The notes under the pieces were generated by a model, which was not told the DNA's origin, did no database searches, and saw nothing but the letters and a program-made list of their open reading frames with translations. Made by a program: the position numbers and the translations under genes. DNA of 64,000 bases, taken from contig NZ_FPHO01000003.1 in NCBI RefSeq assembly GCF_900117455.1, positions 930,001 to 994,000 on the forward strand, read 5' to 3'. Below, in pieces: positions 16,523 to 23,425 of the stretch (positions are counted from its first letter, which is position 1; each line of letters starts with the position of its first letter). Source of the stretch: Hyphomicrobium sp. CS1GBMeth3. Lineage in GTDB: Bacteria; Pseudomonadota; Alphaproteobacteria; Rhizobiales; Hyphomicrobiaceae.

Positions 16523-17872
16523 TTAGGCGCGTAGCTGCACAACTTTGTCGCCACCTGCGGCCTTGCCCCTTACGATCAAAGTCACGTGATCTGCCCAAGC
16601 TTGTAGCGCCGCCCGAACTTGCTTCTCCATACGCGCGTTCTGCGTGTAGCTCTTTTCCGTCACGCTCTGATCTTTGTGGTTCAGGATCAAGTCACGGACG
16701 TCACGGGAAACGCCCTCGTTTTTGAGCCAGTTCGAGACACCACGCCGCATGTCGTGGATGGAAACGTCATCCAACTCAAAGTCCACACGCAGCCGCCGCA
16801 TCGCCATTGTCACGCTTTCTCCGTGAACATGCGGCAGCCGTGGCTTCTTACCGGCCTTTACGCGACCCGTGTCGGCGGGAAAGACGAACTCACCGTTGGC
16901 GCATTTCTCCATGGCCTCCCGGAACAGCTTCGCGGCTTGGACAGATAGCGGCACAATTTGGGTGAGCCCGTTCTTCGTCCGTCCCTCAATCAGCTTCCCG
17001 CGCTTATTTACGTCACCCGGTATCACCCACGTCGGTGCATCAGTATCCAGCCCATGGATTTCAGATACCCGCGCGCCTGCGACCTCAGTTCTCCGTTGAC
17101 CAGTAAGGATTGAAAGTCGGATGATGCAGCGCACCGCCTCAGACAGGCGATCCTCAATGCCGTTCCAGAGCGCTTTGATTTCGTCAGCCGTAGGCTCGCG
17201 GTCACGTGCAAGCTTCTCACCACGCTTCTTGATGCCAAGTGCGGGATTTGACTTGGCCAACCCTTCTTCGACTGCCCACGTAAAGACGGCACTGATCGTC
17301 AACCTCGTATGGTCTGACTGAGAGGTTGGCTTGTGGCGTTCCTTGGTGTCCTTATCCACCTTCACGCGCTTCTCGATGGCCTGACAGATACCGATGATGT
17401 CCTCGCGCGTCACATCGTCTACGAGCTTGTCACCGATACGCGGGTAAGCATCTTTCTTCAGCGCGTACTCATAGACCTTGCGCGTAGAAGCAGAGAGGCG
17501 GTGGTTCTCGGCTAGGAAGCGCTCAGCCAGCCCCCGGAACCTTAGTCCATGAATGCGCGCTTTAGCTGCCTTTGCCGCGACAACCGGGTCAGCCCCTTGA
17601 TCAACATCCGCACGCTTAGCAACGGCGATCTCACGCGCTTTCTTCAGGCTGAACTCTCGGCTGTACTCGCCTAGCTTCAGCTTCCGCAGTCCTTCGCCTG
17701 TCTTGGGAACATAGAACAAGTACCAATAACAGCTTCCGGTCGGCTGCGTGATGAATACAAGGCCGCGCGTGGTGGTGTCTCGCCACTCGGTCCTTGGATT
17801 TCCCTTCGCAGCTTTCGCTATTGAGACCAGCTCTCCGTCGGTGCTGAAGTTGTTTGTGCTTGCCCTTGGCAT
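16523..17872 (-). CDS. Tyrosine recombinase (phage-type integrase)
   Basis: 449 residues from ATG 17872, behind a G-rich ribosome binding site. The N-terminal part has the DUF4102-like arm-binding fold (RGLVFITQPTGSCYWYLFYV, LRKLKLGEYSREFSLKKARE). A SAM-like core-binding domain is at about 110-210. The catalytic domain shows the Arg I motif LTGQRRTEVAGARV, the HxxR-type motif SIHDMRRGVSNWLK, LNHKD, and the Tyr nucleophile in KSYTQNA. It inserts the element at the initiator tRNA, whose duplicated 3' half lies 236 bases upstream of its start. Length fits the P4-like integrase family. Confidence 0.93.
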   Translation of the reverse strand: MPRASTNNFSTDGELVSIAKAAKGNPRTEWRDTTTRGLVFITQPTGSCYWYLFYVPKTGEGLRKLKLGEYSREFSLKKAREIAVAKRADVDQGADPVVAAKAAKARIHGLRFRGLAERFLAENHRLSASTRKVYEYALKKDAYPRIGDKLVDDVTREDIIGICQAIEKRVKVDKDTKERHKPTSQSDHTRLTISAVFTWAVEEGLAKSNPALGIKKRGEKLARDREPTADEIKALWNGIEDRLSEAVRCIIRLSILTGQRRTEVAGARVSEIHGLDTDAPTWVIPGDVNKRGKLIEGRTKNGLTQIVPLSVQAAKLFREAMEKCANGEFVFPADTGRVKAGKKPRLPHVHGESVTMAMRRLRVDFELDDVSIHDMRRGVSNWLKNEGVSRDVRDLILNHKDQSVTEKSYTQNARMEKQVRAALQAWADHVTLIVRGKAAGGDKVVQLRA

Positions 17873-18107
17873 GTGCGCCCCCCGTAAATGACCTTCAGGC
17901 AAGGATTACCACGAAGCGCTGAACCTGTCTACGGCTGTGGCAATAACGTGGCAATCAAGTGTGACATCCCCTGACCCATCTTCGTCGCGCGACTCTCACA
18001 TACAGAATAAGAAAAAGGCAGTAACTCTCCGACTTGCATATAAATTATGCAGCAATAGAGAGCGAGCCAAAAGCGGCGAGATCACTGCATTTTCCATGAC
18101 CTTAAGT

Positions 18108-18152
18108 CTCATAACCTGAAGGTCGTAGGTTCAAATCCTACTCCCGCAACCA
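18108..18152 (+). other. Attachment site: orphan 3' half of tRNA-fMet
   Basis: The sequence holds an anticodon loop CTCATAA (anticodon CAT), the 3' anticodon stem CCTGA, a five-base variable loop, the T arm GTAGG-TTCAAAT-CCTAC, an acceptor strand TCCCGCA, discriminator A and encoded CCA. It matches the initiator tRNA pattern, including A72. Bases before 18108 cannot pair to make the anticodon, D or acceptor stems, so this is a fragment. Integration into a tRNA 3' half leaves exactly such a duplicate at one end and an intact gene at the other. Confidence 0.85.
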
Positions 18153-18321
18153 ACCCTTTCCATTAGGTAATTTCGTTCTTTCTAGCGGCGCGCAGCGCTG
18201 CATGCGACGCTTGGGGGTTCCACTGGGGTTCCACCACCCAAAGTCTGTGGACATTTCTCAGCCTGCCAACGAATCACACAACGCCCGCCTATGCTGCATC
18301 CATGGCGGGAGACACCGTGCG

Positions 18322-19047
18322 ATGATCGATGAAGATGATTTGGCAGATGCCGCACTTCACGCGAAGGAACCGACACAACAGTTTCGGTACGTTGAGCGGC
18401 TCGCCTTGAGGCGTCTCCAGACCACCACGAACTTCGACGAAACGCATGTCTTTGACGACTTCGACTATATGTCCGCGGTTCTCCCCGCGGCACAAGCATT
18501 CGGGATAAGCGAGTTGGCAGATTGGAAGCTGCCCTCGCGAAGCGAAGATGAGTGGGCGATGATCTGCCGCGATTTCCGCGCAGCCGCCACAATGATCTCG
18601 CAGCGCATCATGTTCGAGCATGCGGCCCGAGCAACCTCCGACCCCAACACCGTAGCTCTAGGCCCGGTAGCCAAAGAAAAGCTGCGCTTCCATCTCGCCC
18701 AACTCCGCAGCATCGTCGACTCGGAGCGTGTCGCGGACTGGCAGAAGCAAGACATCTTGGGCGCCATCTCGCGGCTAGAGCGAGAAATCGAAAAGGTTAG
18801 AACGCCCCTCTCGGCAGTTTTTGATATCGTCGCCAAGGTATGGGACGGCGACACGAAGCTGCGAGACGCCGTTCACCAAGTTCTGGTCATCCTTCAAGAC
18901 GAGAACAATCTCGAAAAGGAAATCGCGAGCATCGCTGCGACGACGAAGAAGGCGCTTGGTCGCGCGGAGACGAAGCAGCTTCCGCCTCCGCGCCCCGCCA
19001 GGAAGGGAAAGGAGACCTCGCCTTTTGATGACGAGATCCCTTTTTAA
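18322..19047 (+). CDS. Hypothetical protein just outside the element
   Basis: About 241 residues from ATG 18322, where MIDEDDLADAALHAKEPTQQ starts after a GGGAGA motif; the frame is open from 18202 but that part looks non-coding. Mostly helical, with an acidic first half and a coiled-coil-like second half (LRFHLAQLRSIVDSERVADW, AISRLEREIEKV), and a basic tail ending SPFDDEIPF. Such acidic tails occur in single-stranded DNA-binding proteins, but no OB fold is seen. I do not recognise the family. It could belong to an older element at the same tRNA. Confidence 0.55.
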   Translation: MIDEDDLADAALHAKEPTQQFRYVERLALRRLQTTTNFDETHVFDDFDYMSAVLPAAQAFGISELADWKLPSRSEDEWAMICRDFRAAATMISQRIMFEHAARATSDPNTVALGPVAKEKLRFHLAQLRSIVDSERVADWQKQDILGAISRLEREIEKVRTPLSAVFDIVAKVWDGDTKLRDAVHQVLVILQDENNLEKEIASIAATTKKALGRAETKQLPPPRPARKGKETSPFDDEIPF

Positions 19048-19090
19048 GCCCGCAACTGCACCAACGTCCCCGCAGCGCTCGTAGCAAGGC

Positions 19091-19267
19091 TTACAGCGCC
19101 GAGCCGTCCAACGCGTGAAGTGCGCGATGGGCGGATGAGCGCGACAAGCCCAGCCGCCCGCCAATCTCGTCAATCGAGCCCTCGAGCTGGCCGCCGGCGC
19201 TTTCGATCTTCGCGAGGATGTCGTCTAGCGCGCGCGAGCGCTTACGGCCGGGCTTCTTATCGGCCAC
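19091..19267 (-). CDS. Small helix-turn-helix protein or remnant
   Basis: From GTG 19267 the frame encodes 58 residues: a basic start (MADKKPGRKRSRALDDILAK), then IESAGGQLEGSIDEIGGRLG and LSRSSAHRALHALDG, which reads as a helix-turn-helix. The frame stays open upstream to about 19405 without an ATG, so this may be the C-terminal relic of a longer gene whose 5' part was lost. It is convergent with the gene to its left and sits just downstream of the repeat-protein gene. Confidence 0.4.
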   Translation of the reverse strand: MADKKPGRKRSRALDDILAKIESAGGQLEGSIDEIGGRLGLSRSSAHRALHALDGSAL

Positions 19268-19392
19268 GGGCTCCGGCGCTTTACCGTCGGCGGCGTCTGA
19301 GGCGGCTTCGCGCTTTTCCTCTTTAGCCGCGCCTGGCAGTGCCCCGACGACGATCAGCGACGCCGCGGCGCGCCCATCGTTGCGAGCAGCAA

Positions 19393-21234
19393 TTAGCCGA
19401 ATAGGTCGGCAAACCCGCTCTTAAGCCCGCTCAATGGACTTGTTAGACTGAAGGCAGGAGTTCCGATTGCGTCCTGATCGCCTCCTGCAAGATCGCCGAG
19501 GCCATCGAGCAGCGTGTCGGCGACAGAGTCGACGCCGGACACCACGTCGTCGACCGGAACGATGATGTCAGACTGCAGGACAACACCCAGATCCGTGTGT
19601 AGGCCGTTCTCGACATAGGGATTGGAGAAGATGTCCGACACCGTGTCGGTAAGAGCTGGAACAACGTCCGACCCGATGGCTTCGCCAAGCGCCGAGAAAA
19701 TGCCGCCTGCATCAGCAAGCATCTCTGTCACGACGTCGACGGAATCGCTCACGGTGGTCGTTACAGCCACCAGCGCCGAAGATACGATATCCTCTACGAC
19801 GTCCGTGACCTCGGTTAGCTCCGTGCCGACGAGCGGCACTGAATCCGTGACGTCCTGAACGACATCGAAGACGAGATCCGTGGCCTCATCGATCGTTGCA
19901 ACGACGATATCGGCGGTGTCATCGACGAGATCAGCAGTCACGCCGACGGTTTCGTCCACGGCTTCGAGAACGTCTTCCACGACGGCACCGACGTCGTTCA
20001 CGACCTCGAGGAGAGGCTCGGTCAACGTAGCCACGGGCACGATCGAAAGATTGCCGACGCCATCGAGCAGCGTGTCGACAAATGAGGCGCCGCTCGACAC
20101 CACATCTTCGACCGGCGCGACAATGTCTCCGACATCAAGCCCCACGAGCGCGCCGAGTGGATCGGAAAGAGCATTCGACAAGGTCTCGGTAAAGGCCGGA
20201 ATGACATCTGAGCCAATGGCATCCCCGAGAGCAGAAAAAACGCCCCCCACCTCAACGAGCGTGTCCGTCACAACGTCGACAGCGCCGCTCAAGGTTGTCG
20301 ACACGTCCTCCAGCGTTGGAGAAACGACCTCATCCAGAAAGTCTATGATCTCGGCAAGAACCGGGCCGACGAGTGGCAACGCCCCCGTGACGCCCTGAAG
20401 TACATCGAAGACGACATCGATCGTCTCGTCGACCGTCGAAAGGAGCGTATCGACAGTATCGTCGACGAGCTCCGCAATGGCGTCAACGGTGTCGTCGACA
20501 CCTTTGAGAACTTCTTCCACGATGCTCCCGACGTCATCCACGATATCGAGAACAGGCTCGACCACGGTTCCGGCAACCGTCTCGACCTCAGGGAGCGTAA
20601 CGACCACAGTTTCCACGATCGTTTCACTAGGCTCAGAAACCGTGACCACCACCGTTTCCACAATCGTTTCGACCGGATTGATACCGTGGCCCGGGTGCTC
20701 GGGAGCGATCGGGCCGCCCGACTGAGGCGGTTGCTCGGGAAGAGCAACGTTGGGCAGTGGCCCCTGAATGCTTTTGCTGCTTGTTACGAGCGTACTGCTG
20801 CCTTGAGTCGCAGCACCAACCGTTAGCGACGCGGTCGTCTGAAAACCGCCAACAGGGGAGACGTCGACAGCGCTGAAGGCTTGCGGCGGTGTGCCTGCTA
20901 TGGTCGCAGCGGGCTCCGTGTTCGCAGCGCTGGAAATAGCCAGATCGTCCGCCCCTGTTACCGTGAGATGCTGAGCAGGCCCAAAGGGTGTTGATGCAGA
21001 TGGATCGCTTGTCGCGTTCAGACCAGCTCCAATGTCGCCGTCTACCTGGCTGGCTTGTGCGCCGCGACTGAGGGCCGGAAGGGCAACAAGCATCTGACCG
21101 AGAAAGAAGCTGCGCGTCAGGAAGCTCCACAGGCCGCGATGTCTGTTGAGGCGTGAGGAATCGGCCGGCGCTTCCTGTGCGGCTTCGGCACTCGTTGCCT
21201 GTACGACATTGATCGGTTCGCGGGTGTCGCGCAT
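19393..21234 (-). CDS. Large acidic exported protein with two 180-residue repeats
   Basis: The 613-residue protein has an N-terminal extension, then a hydrophobic stretch (SFFLGQMLVALPAL, about 41-54) that looks like a signal peptide ending near QAS. A Ser/Thr/Pro-rich region runs to about 185, then a short duplication of ETIVETVVVT (189-198 and 204-213). Two long repeats follow at about 226-396 and 406-582, offset by 180 residues. They are extremely rich in Val, Asp and Thr with almost no Lys, Cys or Trp. Charge and repetition suggest a calcium-binding or surface-layer type protein. No known domain is recognised, and no secretion genes lie beside it. Confidence 0.7.
   Translation of the reverse strand: MRDTREPINVVQATSAEAAQEAPADSSRLNRHRGLWSFLTRSFFLGQMLVALPALSRGAQASQVDGDIGAGLNATSDPSASTPFGPAQHLTVTGADDLAISSAANTEPAATIAGTPPQAFSAVDVSPVGGFQTTASLTVGAATQGSSTLVTSSKSIQGPLPNVALPEQPPQSGGPIAPEHPGHGINPVETIVETVVVTVSEPSETIVETVVVTLPEVETVAGTVVEPVLDIVDDVGSIVEEVLKGVDDTVDAIAELVDDTVDTLLSTVDETIDVVFDVLQGVTGALPLVGPVLAEIIDFLDEVVSPTLEDVSTTLSGAVDVVTDTLVEVGGVFSALGDAIGSDVIPAFTETLSNALSDPLGALVGLDVGDIVAPVEDVVSSGASFVDTLLDGVGNLSIVPVATLTEPLLEVVNDVGAVVEDVLEAVDETVGVTADLVDDTADIVVATIDEATDLVFDVVQDVTDSVPLVGTELTEVTDVVEDIVSSALVAVTTTVSDSVDVVTEMLADAGGIFSALGEAIGSDVVPALTDTVSDIFSNPYVENGLHTDLGVVLQSDIIVPVDDVVSGVDSVADTLLDGLGDLAGGDQDAIGTPAFSLTSPLSGLKSGFADLFG
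19489..20019 (-). repeat. Repeat 2 of the acidic protein
   Basis: Encodes residues 406-582, including VFDVVQDVTDSVPLVG and GIFSALGEAIGSDV. The copies have diverged in sequence but keep phase, so the duplication is not recent. Confidence 0.75.
20047..20559 (-). repeat. Repeat 1 of the acidic protein
   Basis: Encodes residues 226-396, including VFDVLQGVTGALPLVG and GVFSALGDAIGSDV. It aligns with the second copy at 19489-20019 with a fixed offset of 180 residues and a six-residue insertion near the end of the second copy. Confidence 0.75.
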
Positions 21235-21734
21235 GAAAGTGCTCCCAGAGAAAAGCTTAAAAAAACGTCTTCTAGCTCAGCGACCAAAAATCACAGGTCG
21301 CCCATCAAAACTGTATGTGTGCGGACTGATCTTTTGCCAGAGGTATCGGTTTGCGTCCTTATGGGTGCGTAAACATTCGCGACGTAATCCGACACGCATA
21401 GGTCAGCAGGTCAGGATTTCGTGTGAGGTCTCAATGAGCTCCTGGAAAACGCTGAGCGCGTTGCAAAGGAGAGCTCTTCGAAAGTCCACCAAGGACCGGT
21501 CCGAAGGATGTCGGCACAACGGCAACATTGATGATCTCTGCAACCGGATTAATGCCCCTCCGACGAGCGAGCCCACTAGGTTCGTACCGCCCGCTTTGCC
21601 TTGCGAAGAGATGACGTCGCCACAACAAACCCGCTTCAGCCAGCACCAACGGCCAGATGGCTTCAGTTGTCCGCACGCTGATCTCGTGGCATGAACGCGG
21701 CTCCTTCTTTCTCCGCCGAGCCCGCATCATCGCC
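21235..21734. other. Gene-free stretch
   Basis: 500 bases between the divergent starts of the repeat protein and the SH3-like protein. Open frames on both strands are shadows with no coding character. It should contain promoters for both genes; I see no clear consensus, hairpin or repeat. Confidence 0.4.
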
Positions 21735-22367
21735 ATGAGCCCCCAGATCTTTAAACCTTTCCGCGCCGGCCTAGCCCTGCTGTGCGCCGCCGCGCCCATA
21801 ACAGGTGCCCACGCATTCGAGAGCTATCGCATCACCGGCGTCGCGGCGGCCGACAAGCTCGTCGTGCGCGAGGAGCCGTTCGACGGCGGCAAGCTTTCCG
21901 ACTGGAAAGAGATCGCAAGTCTCCCTGCTGACACGAAGGACGTCCTCGGCACCGGCCGCTCGAAGAGCGTCGGAGCGCAGCGTTGGTTCGAAGTCGTGGT
22001 TGGCGAGACACGCGGATGGGTGAACGGCAAGTTTCTCGAAGCGGGTGATCCCGCCGATCTCAAGACCGAGACCTTCAGCTGCTCCGGAACCGAGCCGTTC
22101 TGGGGCGTCACGCTCGGCCCATCCAAAGGCGAGTATTCCGACCCGGAATCAAAAACGAAGCTGACCACCGAGAGCGTCCAGCCATCCACCGCACGCTTGT
22201 TCCCGCTGCTCTATCGGCTGAAGGATGCAAGCGGGCAAAAGTATCAGGCCACGGTCTCCCGCCAGAGCTGGTGCTCGGACGGCATGTCAGACTACGACTA
22301 CGCCTTCGAGGTGCTGCTTTCTAACGACGAGGTCTTTCAGCAGGGCTGCTGCGTCATCAACCGATAG
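21735..22367 (+). CDS. Exported SH3-like domain protein
   Basis: 210 residues from ATG 21735, chosen because it begins a good signal peptide (MSPQIFKPFRAGLALLCAAA, cleavage near AHA). Residues 30-105 read as a bacterial SH3-like domain (ESYRITGVAAADKLVVREEP, RWFEVVVGETRGWVNGKFL). The second half (CSGTEPFWGVTLG, YQATVSRQSWCSDGMSDYDY) resembles the COG3650-type domain found in many periplasmic proteins, with paired Cys. It is probably envelope-associated; ligand unknown. It is convergent with the GntR gene. Confidence 0.7.
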   Translation: MSPQIFKPFRAGLALLCAAAPITGAHAFESYRITGVAAADKLVVREEPFDGGKLSDWKEIASLPADTKDVLGTGRSKSVGAQRWFEVVVGETRGWVNGKFLEAGDPADLKTETFSCSGTEPFWGVTLGPSKGEYSDPESKTKLTTESVQPSTARLFPLLYRLKDASGQKYQATVSRQSWCSDGMSDYDYAFEVLLSNDEVFQQGCCVINR

Positions 22368-22376
22368 AGCAGGGTA

Positions 22377-23099
22377 TCAATTGAAGCGCACCAGATACCG
22401 CTCGTGGCGCAGGAAACAGTAGGCGACGCGCCACTCAAGCGCCTCGTCTTGATCGGAGAAAATGACCCGGTCGAGCCTGAGCACCGGCGTTCCTTTCGCA
22501 ATATCGAGATCGCGGGCCTGCTGCTCGGTGGCAAGCGCGATATCGACAATCTCGTCCGCCCGGCCGACCAGGATCGAGTTGAGCTGAGCGAGCGCCGAAA
22601 GGCGGTAGCTGCCGAAATCCTCAGGCAAGCGGGTGAACAGCTTCGCCGGCAGCAGACACACTTCGGTGAGAAACGTCTGCTCCTCGTGATCGCGCGTTCG
22701 CTCGACACGGATAACCTCGTCGCCGCGCCTCAATCCAAGTTTGGCCGCTTCCTCGGCCGAGGCTTGCACACGCGAGATCGAGCGGCCATGCTTGGTTCCG
22801 GAGATACGCCGCCCCTCGAAATTGTGAAACATTGAGAACGGAAATGTCGTCTCGGACGACGCGTAGTCGTTGACGAACGTGCCCCGCCCCTGCCGCCGCG
22901 TGACGATGCGTTCGACCTCCATCAGATCCAGCGCCTTGCGTACAGTGCCGATGCTGATCCCGAGTTGCTGGGCAAGTTGCGTTTCGTTGGGAAGCGACGC
23001 GCCGGGCTTCCAATGTCCGACGATGATCCGTTGCACCAGGACGTCGCGCACCTGCAGATAAAGCGGACGCGCAGCGAGGCGTGTCTCCAGATCTGGCAT
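22377..23099 (-). CDS. GntR-family regulator with UTRA domain (HutC type)
   Basis: 240 residues. The N-terminal winged helix spans about 12-75 (QVRDVLVQRIIVGHWKPGAS, NETQLAQQLGISIGTVRKAL, RRQGRGTFV). The UTRA effector domain follows at about 95-235, with RVERTRDHEEQTFLTE and PVLRLDRVIFSDQDEALEW. HutC-type regulators usually repress catabolic genes and release on binding a small metabolite. No such operon adjoins, so the target is unclear; it may control itself through a TGTA-N4-TACA palindrome upstream. Length is typical. Confidence 0.88.
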   Translation of the reverse strand: MPDLETRLAARPLYLQVRDVLVQRIIVGHWKPGASLPNETQLAQQLGISIGTVRKALDLMEVERIVTRRQGRGTFVNDYASSETTFPFSMFHNFEGRRISGTKHGRSISRVQASAEEAAKLGLRRGDEVIRVERTRDHEEQTFLTEVCLLPAKLFTRLPEDFGSYRLSALAQLNSILVGRADEIVDIALATEQQARDLDIAKGTPVLRLDRVIFSDQDEALEWRVAYCFLRHERYLVRFN

Positions 23100-23235
23100 C
23101 GCATATCCCCCGAGCCAAATGACGAACGTGGCGCACGAAAGGCCGACAACTCAGAGTAGCGACGCGCGGGCGATTGCCGCCTTTCTGCTCGTGCGCAAGT
23201 TCTAGGGGTGAGAAATCTATTGTGCAACCATAAAT

Positions 23236-23247
23236 TGTATACGTACA
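23236..23247. promoter_or_regulatory. Possible GntR operator
   Basis: TGTATACGTACA is a TGTA-N4-TACA inverted repeat, similar in style to HutC-family operators, 137 bases upstream of the GntR gene within an AT-rich stretch. This is pattern similarity only. Confidence 0.3.
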
Positions 23248-23263
23248 GCACGAACTTGGCTAA

Positions 23264-23314
23264 GAGTTGGGGAAATAACACGAAAAGCTGATCGTTAGAG
23301 TTTGGAGAAATAAC
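23264..23314. repeat. Imperfect direct repeats upstream of the GntR gene
   Basis: GAGTTGGGGAAATAAC at 23264-23279 and GAGTTTGGAGAAATAAC at 23298-23314 share most bases with a spacing of about 34. They lie in the same gene-free region (23100-23425) as the TGTA-N4-TACA palindrome and may be regulator sites. Confidence 0.35.
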
Positions 23315-23425
23315 GATTATTCGAATGAGGACTTACGACAGCGTACGTCGCCGCGCGCCGAAGTCAGCGGGAAAAATTCTATTTAAGATTGAATCCGGGC
23401 GAGGCCGTGAAGCTCTGCGCGACGC

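Larger units (their letters stand above)
1..18152. mobile_element. Right-hand part of an element integrated in tRNA-fMet
   Basis: A tyrosine recombinase gene lies about 235 bases inside a duplicated 3' half of an initiator tRNA, which marks the right boundary. Inside are genes typical of phages and integrative elements: an H-NS-like protein, a transglycosylase-bearing virion-type protein, an SRAP protein, a KAP NTPase and many short unknown genes, with lower GC than the chromosome to the right. No capsid, terminase, relaxase or type IV secretion gene is seen in this part, so prophage, satellite and integrative plasmid remain open. The left end and the intact tRNA must lie outside the window. 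Confidence 0.8.

Noticed and set aside
18214..18234. Tandem GGGGTTCCAC repeat just right of the attachment site
   Set aside because: Two short copies only; no link to the attachment core could be shown.
19880..20398. Ser/Thr-rich plus-strand frame opposite the repeat protein
   Set aside because: It arises because GAC/GTC-rich codons read as Ser/Thr/Val on the other strand; no ribosome binding site or start support.
21146..21694. Plus-strand frame in the gap before the SH3-like gene
   Set aside because: Overlaps the repeat-protein start and has no coding character or ribosome binding site.
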